NCBI GenBank assembly: GCA_910576385.1 | Contig: CAJTIR010000007.1 | Span: 92,218-156,217, forward strand | Direction: 5' to 3' | Origin: Lachnospiraceae bacterium | Lineage (GTDB): Bacteria; Bacillota; Clostridia; Lachnospirales; Lachnospiraceae | DNA: 64,000 bases | In this document: piece after piece, positions 45,461-54,254 of the stretch | How the letters are laid out: each line of letters opens with the position of its first letter | Position numbering within the stretch: the first letter of the stretch is position 1 | Program-made: the position numbers and the translations under genes | The notes under the pieces: generated by a model | Seen by the model: the letters and a program-made list of their open reading frames with translations, nothing else | What the model was told of the DNA's origin: nothing | The model's database searches: none

Positions 45461-45706
45461 AACAAAAACATTAGATGGACAGGATGAACCAGCATTATGG
45501 GAGAAAGGGAGAACCCCTCCAGACCTCCATCAGAATATCCTCACATCTATGTAGAAAGAATTGAGACAGGTAACTATTAACTGTATAGATGGGAAGGGAT
45601 GGAGAGGGAGCCCTCTTAGAAATCATCCTGCATCTATATCAAAAAAGAATAAGTCTATAGCCTGTTCTGACTGGCTATAAACTTATTATACGAGGGAGGA
45701 TTGCGT
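45461..45706. other. Leader region with two similar AT/GA-rich blocks
   Basis: Two loosely similar blocks (AGGGAGAACCCCTCC...ACATCTATGTAGAAAGAAT and AGGGAGCCCTC...GCATCTATATCAAAAAAGAAT) lie between the IS110 element and the first secreted-protein gene. No open gene was found. GGGAGG at the end serves the next CDS. Confidence 0.35.
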
Positions 45707-46603
45707 ATGAAAAGTAAAGTCAAAAAAGTATGTTTATGCCTGTTGATATTGGTTCTTACATTGGTAAATGTTCAGCCTGTGACAGTAAAAGCAATACTAG
45801 TGCCGCCCTCTGAATATCGATATACACCTAAGGTATTGACAGAGGAGATTACGGAACGAACCACATCAATTCCAGTCTATGTTTTTGATGAGACGACATT
45901 GTATATTAAGAATGGCAAAGAAGTGATTTTTCAAAAATATTATCAAAAGAAAGGTCTTAAAAATGTAAAGATAAAAAAACAGAAGGGCGGCAGCAAATTA
46001 AAATTTTATCTGATTGCCAGGACTTCTGGAAAAAGGGATAAGGTAGTCACAAAAAAGGTTACAAAGCTTCCGGTGGTTGCGCCAGAACAGCTTGACACCG
46101 TTATCACAAAGCCTATTGTTCCCAAGCGAATTACCAGTAAGACTACCAGTATTCAAGTGATCGGCCAGAAAAATACCACTCTTGTGGTTAAGAATGAGAA
46201 AAAAATGCTTAAGACCATAAAATTTCAGAAGAATGGAAAAAAGAAGATTACCATACCAGCACAGGAAAAAGGAACACTGTATTTCTATCTGAAAAAGGGA
46301 AATAGCAGAAGTGAGGTAGTATTTAGAACGATTAAGGACGTCACAGCTCCAAAAGCTCCAAAACTGAAATTTAGTGAAGGTGATCTGCTTATAAAAGGAG
46401 AATTAGGGGCAAAGATTTATTTTAAGGGAGAAAATGGCTGGAGATTTCTGAATTTTGTTTTGAATAAGGATTGGAATCGATTTTGGCCTGGTTTGGATTT
46501 TCTAGATATACGATGTGAGTATTATTGGGTATATTTAGAGGATGCAACAGGAAACAAGAGCAAAGTAGTAAAAATTAAGAATCCTAACCCGATCACACCA
46601 TAA
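45707..46603 (+). CDS. Secreted basic protein, tandem paralogue A
   Basis: 298 residues from the ATG seven bases after GGGAGG; the TTG just before is unlikely. A signal peptide (KKVCLCLLILVLTLVNVQPVTVKA) is followed by three similar beta-rich blocks of about 85 residues, each with ERTTSIPVYVFDETTLYIKNG- or KTTSIQVIGQKNTTLVVKN-like strands. This Ig-like pattern has many Lys. I assign no family; bacterial Ig-like or adhesive repeats are possible. The following gene at 46869 is a near copy, so a tandem duplication is clear. Its own terminator follows. Confidence 0.7.
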   Translation: MKSKVKKVCLCLLILVLTLVNVQPVTVKAILVPPSEYRYTPKVLTEEITERTTSIPVYVFDETTLYIKNGKEVIFQKYYQKKGLKNVKIKKQKGGSKLKFYLIARTSGKRDKVVTKKVTKLPVVAPEQLDTVITKPIVPKRITSKTTSIQVIGQKNTTLVVKNEKKMLKTIKFQKNGKKKITIPAQEKGTLYFYLKKGNSRSEVVFRTIKDVTAPKAPKLKFSEGDLLIKGELGAKIYFKGENGWRFLNFVLNKDWNRFWPGLDFLDIRCEYYWVYLEDATGNKSKVVKIKNPNPITP

Positions 46604-46661
46604 TTAGTTGTAAGATTCTTTCATTTATATGGATAATGAGGTAAATTGAATATAAAAATTT

Positions 46662-46709
46662 TCTGCCAGAAAATATATATTGGATATATTTTTCTGGCAG
46701 ATATTTTTT
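46662..46709 (+). terminator. Terminator after paralogue A
   Basis: TCTGCCAGAAAAATATATCC-type arms (TCTGCCAGA / TCTGGCAGA with AT-rich inner stem) are followed by TATTTTTTG. An almost identical hairpin follows paralogue B. Confidence 0.85.
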
Positions 46710-46868
46710 GTTAGGATATGATTATTATTTGATGGTTCATTAGTATAAAAATTTACAGGTAAATAATATGGAAAATTAAAATTTGTCGAAAACTATAATA
46801 GTTTCTCATATTTACTTGAATAATTATCAAATAAGGAATATAGTAAAAGAAAAAAGGGAGGATTGCGT

Positions 46869-47780
46869 ATGAAAAGTAAAGTCAAAAAAGTATGTTTATG
46901 CCTGTTGGTAGTGGTTCTTACCTTAGTAAATGTTCAGCCTATGACAGTAAAAGCAATACTAGTGCCACCCTCTGAATATCGATATACACCCAAAGTATTG
47001 ACAGAGGAAATTACAGAACGAACCACATTAATACCAGTCTATGTCTTTGATGAAACAACATTGTATATTAAGAATGGCAGCAAAGTGGTTTTTCAAAAAT
47101 ATTATCAAAAGAAAGGTCTTAAAAATGTAAAGATAAACAAACAGAAGGGCGGCAGCAAATTAAAATTTTATCTGATTGCCAAAACTTCTGGGAAAAAGGA
47201 TAAGGTGGTCACAAAAAAGGTTACAAAGCTTCCGGTGATTGCGCCAGAACAGCTTGACACCGTTATCACAAAGCCTGTTGTTCCCAAGCGAATTACCAGT
47301 AAGACTACCAGTATTCAAGTAATCGGCCAGAAAAATACCACTCTTGTGGTTAAGAATGAGAAAAAAATGCTTAAGACCATAAAATTTCAGAAGAATGGAA
47401 AAAAGAAGATTACCATACCAGCACAGGAAAAAGGAACACTGTATTTCTATCTGAAAAAGGGAAATAGCAGAAGTGAGGTAGTATCTAGAACGATTAAGGA
47501 CGTCACAGCTCCAAAAGCTCCAAAACTGAAATTTAGTGATGGTGATCTGCTTATAAAAGGAGAATTAGGGGCAAAGATTTATTTTAAGGGAGAAAATGGC
47601 TGGAGATTTCTGAATTTTGTTTTGAATAAGGATTGGAATCGATTTTGGCCTGGTTTGGATTTTATAGATACACGATGTGAGTATTATTGGGTATATTTAA
47701 AAGATGCAGCAGGAAACAAGAGCAAGGAGGTAAAAATTAAGAATCCTAACCCTGGTTTCCCTCCATTGATAACACCATAA
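46869..47780 (+). CDS. Secreted basic protein, tandem paralogue B
   Basis: 303 residues with the same signal peptide, domain pattern and ribosome site (GGGAGGATTGCGT) as paralogue A. Most differences are single residues, for example KDAAGNKSKEV for EDATGNKSKVV, and a five-residue longer tail (GFPPLITP for ITP). The duplicated unit of about 1.16 kb includes the terminator but not the whole leader: upstream of this copy is a different AT-rich sequence with its own promoter potential. Function unknown. Confidence 0.7.
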   Translation: MKSKVKKVCLCLLVVVLTLVNVQPMTVKAILVPPSEYRYTPKVLTEEITERTTLIPVYVFDETTLYIKNGSKVVFQKYYQKKGLKNVKINKQKGGSKLKFYLIAKTSGKKDKVVTKKVTKLPVIAPEQLDTVITKPVVPKRITSKTTSIQVIGQKNTTLVVKNEKKMLKTIKFQKNGKKKITIPAQEKGTLYFYLKKGNSRSEVVSRTIKDVTAPKAPKLKFSDGDLLIKGELGAKIYFKGENGWRFLNFVLNKDWNRFWPGLDFIDTRCEYYWVYLKDAAGNKSKEVKIKNPNPGFPPLITP

Positions 47781-47839
47781 TTAGTTGTAAGATAAGTTTA
47801 TCTTACAGAAATAGTGATATAAATTGAATATAAAAAATA

Positions 47840-47886
47840 TCTGCCAGAGAATATATATTGGATATATTTTTCTGGCAGATATTTTT
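47840..47886 (+). terminator. Terminator after paralogue B
   Basis: TCTGCCAGA and TCTGGCAGA arms with an AT-rich inner stem and a T-run, a duplicate of the hairpin at 46662. Confidence 0.85.
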
Positions 47887-48044
47887 TGAGAATCTTATTG
47901 TTTTTGATTTCCCATTGGTATTGCATGTTTTTACAGATAGTAGCATCAAATATTAAAAAAGTATAAAAAATTATGATGGATTTTTTAATCTGCTTGAGCA
48001 ACTATCGGGCGTACCATATAATAGAAAGAAAAAGGAGGCTCAAA

Positions 48045-48319
48045 ATGATGTTTATGAATAAAGAAAAGAAGATATACATAGTGGCTTTCTGTTACATAAT
48101 GTCTTTATTGCCGATTTTTTTACCGTGGCGCTATTTTGACGAAGAAATATACTTTTGATTGCGCATCCTATAATATATCTTGCATATAGTCTGTTTTGGT
48201 ATGTTCCGTTGTTAGCAGATTTCAATTTACTTTTTTCATTAGAAGCGGTATATTACGGAGTTTATTTATCATTGTTATGTAGCAGCTTGATGTGTTGGTT
48301 ATATGTTAAAAATATGTAA
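48045..48319 (+). pseudogene. Small membrane protein interrupted by a frame change
   Basis: A good AGGAGG site precedes MMFMNKEKKIYIVAFCYIMS, which stops at 48158 after a hydrophobic helix and EEIYF. A second frame begins at the overlapping TTG (48155) and reads LIAHPIIYLAYSLFWYVPLL and further hydrophobic helices up to the TAA at 48317. Together they look like one membrane protein of about 90 residues split by a small indel. An overlapping pair made by TTGA coupling is the alternative. The final stop lies within a dispersed repeat. Confidence 0.55.
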
Positions 48320-48430
48320 CTATTTAGAGGGGATGTCGCGCTAACATAAATTATAATTCATAGATTCGCTCGACGCTTGAGCGGCAGAATCTTTTGAATG
48401 AGCGAAAATATTAGCATGACAGTCCCATTC
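48316..48430. repeat. Dispersed repeat copy 6 with nested palindrome
   Basis: It starts GTAACTATTTAGAGGGG, overlapping the stop of the broken membrane gene. GGGGATGTCGCGCTAA and TTAGCATGACAGTCCC form imperfect outer arms. GATTCGCTC and GAGCGGCAGAATC form an inner hairpin. No coding sequence. Confidence 0.55.
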
Positions 48431-48437
48431 GGAAAAC

Positions 48438-48590
48438 TTATAATAAATAATAAAATATTTCTTCCAGAGGAATGGTGAAATCATTATAGAGTGAGCTATG
48501 GTTGACAGCAGGCAGTGGAGACATAAGAATGATTTCTTCGTTCAATTTTTCTTCCCAGATTTCTTCTTGATAAGCTAAGTTCTCATTCAT
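48438..48590 (-). pseudogene. Truncated Uma2-family endonuclease N-terminus
   Basis: On the reverse strand AAGGAGG precedes an ATG for 50 residues: MNENLAYQEEIWEEKLNEEI, then ILMSPLPAVNHSSLYNDF. The EE-x-ING/NEE-I-LMSP-P-x-VNH pattern is the start of Uma2 (DUF820) restriction-endonuclease-like proteins, normally about 180 residues. A stop follows shortly after, so only the N-terminus remains. It is probably a decaying gene. Confidence 0.6.
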
Positions 48591-48929
48591 AAGCTGCCTC
48601 CTTGAAAAGTGTTATGTGGATGAGCAAAGTAATAATGAACAATCAAAATGAACTGTTATGTAGATATTGATTTCTGTGTTTGTTTTTAGTTACATTATAT
48701 CTATCCTTCATAGTGAAGCAATTTTAATTTTACATGAAAATACTTTTATATGGTTTTCATGTCGGTTATTATATAAAATAGTTCTAAATGACATCCATAT
48801 TTTTTCTAAATAATCTTAGGAAAATCTTAATATATAAAATGGAAATAAGTGAGGACTTCATAAGTAGATTTTGATATAATACAAAAAATGTAACTATCTC
48901 ATGAACTTTTGGAAAGAGAGGAAATGTTG
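48591..48929. other. Intergenic region before vanR
   Basis: AT-rich, with TGATATAAT near 48872 as a possible extended -10 for vanR and a fragment GTAACTATC at 48890 resembling the end of the dispersed repeats. No gene was recognised. Confidence 0.4.
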
Positions 48930-49631
48930 ATGGATAAAATATTAGTAGTGGATGATGAAAAAGAAATTGCAGATTTGGAGGCGTTTTATCTGGAAAGTGA
49001 AAATTTTGACGTCACTGTGTGTTATTCCTCCAAGGAGGCGTTGGAACATATAGAGACGGTGGATTTTGATCTTGCGATTTTAGATGTTATGCTGCCTGGG
49101 ATTGATGGCCTTGAGCTTTGCAAAGAAATTCGCAAGGCCCACAATTATCCTGTGATTATGCTGACGGCTAAGGATGAAGAGATTGATAAAATTCGTGGTC
49201 TTATGCTGGGAGCAGACGATTATATGACCAAGCCATTTCGTCCTTTGGAATTGGTTGCAAGGGTAAAGGCGCAGCTTAGGCGCTATAAGAGATATAATCA
49301 GTCACAGGTTTTGGAAGAGTCAGATCCCTATTTGTTGGTACATGGAGGCTTGGTGATGAATATTAAGACACATGAGTGTCAATTGGATGAGAAGCCCTTA
49401 GTTTTGACGCCTACAGAATTTTCTATTTTAAAAATCTTATGCCAGAGAAAAGGCGAGGTTGTAAGTTCAGAAGAATTGTTTCATGAAATTTGGCATGATG
49501 AATATTACAGTAAGAGCAATAATACAATTACGGTGCATATTCGTCATCTCCGTGAGAAAATGAATGATTCTGTAGAGCATCCCAAATATATCAAGACAAT
49601 CTGGGGAGTTGGTTATAAAATTGAAAATTAA
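48930..49631 (+). CDS. vanR: VanR-type response regulator (OmpR family)
   Basis: The start is MDKILVVDDEKEIADLEAFYL, eight bases after AGAGG; earlier TTG/ATG codons fall on the site. The receiver has Asp52 in LAILDVMLPGIDG and Lys in YMTKPF. A winged-helix DNA-binding domain ends the protein (LTPTEFSILKILCQRKGEVVSSEELFHEIW). Its pairing with a sensor kinase beside a VanG-type ligase cluster suggests control of cell-wall precursor switching by glycopeptides. The kinase gene overlaps its 3' end. Confidence 0.85.
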   Translation: MDKILVVDDEKEIADLEAFYLESENFDVTVCYSSKEALEHIETVDFDLAILDVMLPGIDGLELCKEIRKAHNYPVIMLTAKDEEIDKIRGLMLGADDYMTKPFRPLELVARVKAQLRRYKRYNQSQVLEESDPYLLVHGGLVMNIKTHECQLDEKPLVLTPTEFSILKILCQRKGEVVSSEELFHEIWHDEYYSKSNNTITVHIRHLREKMNDSVEHPKYIKTIWGVGYKIEN

Positions 49632-50793
49632 TAAAAAAGTGATCGGCGATCACTCTAATTTAAAACAGGAAAAGAAAAAAAATTCTAATTATTCCAAACT
49701 GAAAATAAAGGTATTTCTGCGGACGCTTGGAATGATTGTGCTTGCTTTTTGTATTATTTTCACTTTATATCGTCGTTTTTGGTTTGGACGAGTGGGAGAT
49801 TGGATTGTAATTTTCCTGCAAAATGTTTTCCATCTAGATTATCTGGATGCCAGAAATATATATCAGTATGGCCTGCGGGAAAATATGTCAATGATAATAT
49901 TTCTCGCAGTTACATTTTGTTTTCTGGTGTTGTTTTGGGTGTCCTTGTCTTGGTTTACACGTTATTTTAATGAGATTGATACTGGTCTGGAGAAATTGAT
50001 TCAGGGGGAAAACAGAGAGATTTTATTATCTCCAGAAATGGCCCCTATGGAACAGAAATTAAATGTGCTGCGTCAGGCTTTGGAGCGAAGGGAACTGGAA
50101 GCAAAACTTGCGGAGGAGCGCAAGAATAATCTGGTCATGTATCTGGCTCATGATATCCGCACGCCACTGACGTCTGTAGTCGGTTATTTAAGTCTGCTGG
50201 AGGAGGCGCCAGACATGCCCGTGGAGCAGAAGGCTAAATATGTGCATATTACCTTGGAAAAGGCAAACCGTCTAGAGCAGTTAATCAATGAATTTTTTGA
50301 GATCACCCGTTATAATATACAGCAGATTGTACTAGAAAAAGAAGAGATTGATCTGTATTATATGCTGCTTCAGATGATCGAAGAATTTTATCCTCTTTTG
50401 GCACAAAAGAAAAACCAGGCACAGCTTCATGGGGATGAGAATGTCACAGTCTTTGGTGATCCGATCAAATTGGCCAGAGTATTTAATAATATCTTAAAAA
50501 ATGCTGTGGCCTACAGCTATGAGAATACGCAGATTGATATTTTTTTAGAGGAAAAACAATCTGGTGAAATTGTTGTGAGATTTCAAAATCGTGGCAAAAC
50601 AATCCCCAAGGAAAAGTTGGCCTCAATTTTTGAAAAATTCTATCGCATGGATGAGGCAAGGAATACAAATACTGGAGGTGCAGGCTTGGGTCTGGCCATT
50701 GCCAAAGAGATTGTAACACTACATGGAGGAAAAATTTTTGCTGAGAGTGAGAAGGGACAGGTGGTGTTCGTGGTGGAGCTTCCCAAATCCTAA
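49621..50793 (+). CDS. vanS: VanS-type sensor histidine kinase
   Basis: The start is probably the TTG at 49621 (LKINKKVIGDHSN); the frame opens at 49609, and both overlap the vanR end. Two membrane segments (about residues 30-50 and 85-110) enclose an extracellular loop of about 40 residues. HAMP-like linker, HisKA YLAHDIRTPLTSVVGYL, and HATPase boxes FNNILKNAVAYS, FEKFYRMDEARN and GGAGLGLAIAKEI follow. The short loop and length match VanS kinases. It phosphorylates the adjacent VanR. A terminator follows. Confidence 0.85.
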   Translation: MKINKKVIGDHSNLKQEKKKNSNYSKLKIKVFLRTLGMIVLAFCIIFTLYRRFWFGRVGDWIVIFLQNVFHLDYLDARNIYQYGLRENMSMIIFLAVTFCFLVLFWVSLSWFTRYFNEIDTGLEKLIQGENREILLSPEMAPMEQKLNVLRQALERRELEAKLAEERKNNLVMYLAHDIRTPLTSVVGYLSLLEEAPDMPVEQKAKYVHITLEKANRLEQLINEFFEITRYNIQQIVLEKEEIDLYYMLLQMIEEFYPLLAQKKNQAQLHGDENVTVFGDPIKLARVFNNILKNAVAYSYENTQIDIFLEEKQSGEIVVRFQNRGKTIPKEKLASIFEKFYRMDEARNTNTGGAGLGLAIAKEIVTLHGGKIFAESEKGQVVFVVELPKS

Positions 50794-50875
50794 AAAGGGG
50801 AGAAAGTATAACAAAAACTAAAAAGTTCTTAAGATTATGTTAGGGATTCTATAACGGAATATTAACACATACAGG

Positions 50876-50915
50876 CCGCCTGTTTCATATAATTAATGTG
50901 AAACAGGCGGTTTTT
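50876..50915 (+). terminator. Terminator after vanS
   Basis: CCGCCTGTTTCA and TGAAACAGGCGG pair, followed by TTTTT. It separates the regulatory pair from the resistance genes. Confidence 0.9.
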
Positions 50916-51000
50916 GTGACAATTTTGTCATAGAAAAGTCACTCGTCTGTCACTTGTAGAGGATAAGATAACATAAAAAGAAAACTGTGTGAGAAATTTC

Positions 51001-51176
51001 GTAACTATTTAGAACATATGAAAATATAAAATGAAACAGTTTAGATTTGTTTGAAAAGAGCTGAATTGGTACTTCCATGAGTGTGTTATTCATCTTCCAA
51101 GTCATAGACAAAAACCTCTTAGGGTTGTATGACAACTTTGCTGGCATGTCTGTGTCATGGGGCTGAATAGATTACA
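51001..51176. repeat. Dispersed palindromic repeat, copy 7
   Basis: The left end GTAACTATTTAGAAC and the right end GGCTGAATAGATTAC are imperfect inverted repeats. The core TTTGTTTGAAAAGAGCTGAA resembles the other copies. It fills the leader of the vanG operon. Confidence 0.65.
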
Positions 51177-51223
51177 GAATTTGTAAATCATTAAAAATTA
51201 CATTGTAAAAGGAGAATATTACT

Positions 51224-52273
51224 ATGAAAAATAAGAAGAAAAAGATTGCAATTTTATTTGGGGGCTGTTCCAGTGAGTATGAGGTATCTCTGCAGTCAGC
51301 ATACGCAGTGATTACACATATGGATTTGGAAAAATATGAAGCAATTTTGATTGGAATAGACCCAAAAGGAGTGTGGTATTTGTATCAGGGCGATCCAGTC
51401 AATATTCCAGGGGATCACTGGCAGACGAAAGAGGAATGTATTCCTGTTGTTGTCTCACCAGATAAGGAACTGCATGGGATTTTACTTTTGAAAGAGAGTG
51501 GTGTAGAAAAGATTTCTCTAGATGGCGCTCTGCCAGTACTGCATGGAAGAAATGGCGAGGATGGCACAGTACAGGGGGTCTTGGAATTGGCAGAAATACC
51601 ACTGATCGGCTGCAATACAATGAGTTCTGCCATCTGTATGGATAAAGAAACGGCACATCGTCTGGCCAAGGATTGTGGGGTCAAAGTGCCGTCATCATTT
51701 CTTATTGATAAAATTGACTCACAGCAGGAAAGAAAGATTATGAGCTATGGAGAGCAATTGGGTTATCCTCTTTTTGTAAAACCTCTGCGTGCAGGTTCTT
51801 CTTTTGGCATCACAAAAGTTGGCAGACAGGAGGAACTGCTGGACGCGGTGGATCATGCATTTGCATACGATTCAATTGTAATCCTGGAGGAGATGATTGA
51901 GGGTTTTGAGGTGGGTTGTGCGATATTGGGCACAGAAACGCTGACGGTAGGCGCAGTAGATGAGATTGAGCTGTCAGAGGGATTTTTTGATTATACAGAA
52001 AAATATACTTTGAAATCTTCTAACATCCATGTTCCAGCACGGATTTCCCAGGAAAAAGCCCAAGAGATCCAGGAAACAGCAATGCGCATTTATCGGGGAT
52101 TGGGATGCAGTTATTTTGCCAGGGTGGATCTGTTTTTGACGCCAGAAGGAGAAATCTATTTTAATGAAGTCAATACCATTCCTGGATTTACCTCACACAG
52201 CCGTTATCCAAATATGCTCAAAGAGGTGGGGATTTCTTTTGCGGAGATTATAGAAAGATTGCTTGAAATGTAG
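51224..52273 (+). CDS. vanG: D-alanine-D-serine ligase, VanG type
   Basis: 349 residues, ATP-grasp ligase. ILFGGCSSEYEVSLQSAYAV, LPVLHGRNGEDGTVQGVLELAEIP, FVKPLRAGSSFGITKV and FNEVNTIPGFTSHSRYPNM are present. The omega-loop EKYTLKSSNI and VGAVDEIELSEGFFDYTEKY are close to the VanG/VanE/VanC group, known to make D-Ala-D-Ser. It makes peptidoglycan precursors ending in D-Ser that bind vancomycin weakly. The context (VanXY, VanT) supports D-Ser rather than D-Lac specificity. AAAGGAGAA precedes the ATG. Confidence 0.85.
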   Translation: MKNKKKKIAILFGGCSSEYEVSLQSAYAVITHMDLEKYEAILIGIDPKGVWYLYQGDPVNIPGDHWQTKEECIPVVVSPDKELHGILLLKESGVEKISLDGALPVLHGRNGEDGTVQGVLELAEIPLIGCNTMSSAICMDKETAHRLAKDCGVKVPSSFLIDKIDSQQERKIMSYGEQLGYPLFVKPLRAGSSFGITKVGRQEELLDAVDHAFAYDSIVILEEMIEGFEVGCAILGTETLTVGAVDEIELSEGFFDYTEKYTLKSSNIHVPARISQEKAQEIQETAMRIYRGLGCSYFARVDLFLTPEGEIYFNEVNTIPGFTSHSRYPNMLKEVGISFAEIIERLLEM

Positions 52274-52310
52274 AGAGGAAAAGAATGATCAAACTAGAGA
52301 GGTGTAAAAG

Positions 52311-53129
52311 TTGCAAAAACTAGATAAGAATAGCATTTTTCAAGGAAATCTGATTTTGGTCAATCAAAATTATCCTTTGCGTTGTACTATTGCAGCAAAA
52401 AATTTATGTCCGGCATTTAAGTATCAGTCGGAAATTTTGATGCAGCGAGAGAGTGCGGTAATGCTGAATAAATTGTTACGGGAATTGAACAAAGGCGTCT
52501 CAGAAGAAATCAATAATTTTATTGTTGGAGTCAGTGGTTATCGTACCAAGTCAGAACAAGAAGAGATTTTTGACGATTCTTTGAAGGAAAATGGCAGAGA
52601 GTTTACAGAAAAATATGTGGCTTTTCCAGATCAAAGTGAGCATCAGACGGGATTGGCCATTGATTTGGCAGAAAACAGAGAAGAGATAGATTTCATTCGG
52701 CCCAAATTCCCCTATCAGGGAATTTGTCAGAAATTTCGGATAAAAATGGCTGATTTTGGGTTTATAGAACGTTACAAAAAAGAAAAACAGAAGATTACCA
52801 AAATTGGCGCAGAACCGTGGCATTTCCGATATGTGGGCGTGCCACATGCAGAAATTATGCAACGGTATGGTATGGCGCTGGAAGAATATATTGTGTGGTT
52901 AAAGCAGTTTTCCTTTCCTGACCATTCTTTTACCTGGTGGAAAGGAGATAGAGAATTTAAGATTGGCTATGTGAAGGCTGAGGAAACGTTGACTAAAATA
53001 GATTTGTCCCAATATGGGGAACAAGGACAGGAAGATAAAAAAGATGATTTAGCGGAAGGTGAAGAGCTGCCAGATATTCAGATTTCCGGTAATAATGTAG
53101 ATGGATTTATAATTACATATGCCCAATAG
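52311..53129 (+). CDS. vanXY: D,D-peptidase/carboxypeptidase VanXY type (M15B)
   Basis: 272 residues from TTG at 52311, seven bases after AGAGGTG. The M15 zinc site is SEHQTGLAIDLAEN (His and Asp) and EPWHFRYVGVPHAEI (catalytic Glu, zinc His). GVSGYRTKSEQEEIFDDSLKENG is also conserved. VanXY proteins cleave D-Ala-D-Ala dipeptides and terminal D-Ala from pentapeptide, removing vancomycin targets. There is no membrane segment, unlike VanY. A C-terminal acidic extension (EDKKDDLAEGEELPD) is unusual. Confidence 0.82.
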   Translation: MQKLDKNSIFQGNLILVNQNYPLRCTIAAKNLCPAFKYQSEILMQRESAVMLNKLLRELNKGVSEEINNFIVGVSGYRTKSEQEEIFDDSLKENGREFTEKYVAFPDQSEHQTGLAIDLAENREEIDFIRPKFPYQGICQKFRIKMADFGFIERYKKEKQKITKIGAEPWHFRYVGVPHAEIMQRYGMALEEYIVWLKQFSFPDHSFTWWKGDREFKIGYVKAEETLTKIDLSQYGEQGQEDKKDDLAEGEELPDIQISGNNVDGFIITYAQ

Positions 53130-53137
53130 GAGGAGAC

Positions 53138-54199
53138 ATGAGACATAGGAAAAATTATGCGGCAATTGACAATTTCCGGCTGGTGGCGGCATTGCTAATT
53201 GTCGCAATTCATACAGCGCCCCTGGCTTCATTTAGCGAGTCAGCAGATTTTCTTGTTACCTATTGTTTTGGAAGGATTGGGGTGCCATTTTTCTTGATGG
53301 TAACAGGTTTTTTTGTGCTTGCCCCTTATCAGCGTAGAAATGCCAATCGTTTTTCGTCAGGACAGTTAGAGAGAATGGATTATGGAGACAGCGGCAGAAC
53401 TGGAAATGGCAGTATAGGTAAATTTTTGAGAAAAACAGCGGTTTTGTATGGGGCTTCTACATTGTTATATTTTCCTCTGAAATTATATTCTAAAAATTTG
53501 AGTGACAGTGTGGGAGGCTGGCTAAAAGAGATTTTTTTTGATGGAACATTTTATCATCTCTGGTATCTGCCAGCGGTGATTTTGGGCTGTTTGCTGTTGG
53601 TGGCATTGTTGCGCTTTTGCAGTCCGCTGACCATATCGGCAGTAGTATTTATACTATATATTTTTGGTGTGCTGGGGGACAGTTATTATGGTCTGGTCAG
53701 TGAAGTCCCTTTTTTTAAGATCGTGTATGAAGGAATTTTCCAGGTCAGTTCATATACTAGAAATGGGATTTTTTTTGCGCCAGTTTTTCTATGGCTGGGT
53801 GTATTGCTGGCCAACGGTAAGATCAAGATTTCGAGAGAACATGCGGGTGTAGGTTTTGTAGTTTCTATGGCGGCAATGCTGGCAGAAGGATTTTTAAGTT
53901 TCCATTTTCAATGGCAAAAACATAACAGTTTATACTTTTTATTACTTCCGGTGATGTTCTATTTATTTGAGCTGTTGCTTTCTATGCGGGGAAAGGAGAT
54001 AGCTTGTGCCAGAGAGTTGTCGATGTATATTTATATTTTACATCCGCTGTGTATTGTTGTGGTGCGTGGTGTGGCAGGTGTTTTGAAAATGTCTAAATTG
54101 TTGGTGGAACAATCTTTGATTCATTATCTGGCTGTGGTGTTAGTTTCTGGGGTGCTGTCGCTGGCAGTGGTAAGGATCAAGCGTTTGTTTTCTGAATAG
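53138..54199 (+). CDS. Membrane acyltransferase-like protein, VanT membrane half
   Basis: 353 residues with about ten membrane segments. MRHRKNYAAIDNFRLVAALLIVAIHT and FGRIGVPFFLMVTGFFV are the acyltransferase_3 hallmark found at the N-terminus of VanT serine racemases. In VanT of enterococci this domain is fused to the racemase and is thought to take up L-Ser. Here it is a separate gene directly upstream of the racemase gene. GGAGGAGAC lies before the ATG. Function by homology only. Confidence 0.75.
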   Translation: MRHRKNYAAIDNFRLVAALLIVAIHTAPLASFSESADFLVTYCFGRIGVPFFLMVTGFFVLAPYQRRNANRFSSGQLERMDYGDSGRTGNGSIGKFLRKTAVLYGASTLLYFPLKLYSKNLSDSVGGWLKEIFFDGTFYHLWYLPAVILGCLLLVALLRFCSPLTISAVVFILYIFGVLGDSYYGLVSEVPFFKIVYEGIFQVSSYTRNGIFFAPVFLWLGVLLANGKIKISREHAGVGFVVSMAAMLAEGFLSFHFQWQKHNSLYFLLLPVMFYLFELLLSMRGKEIACARELSMYIYILHPLCIVVVRGVAGVLKMSKLLVEQSLIHYLAVVLVSGVLSLAVVRIKRLFSE

Positions 54200-54254
54200 T
54201 TACAGATATTTAATGCTGAATTTTTAGTGGGATAGAAAGAAGAGGTATTCAGGA

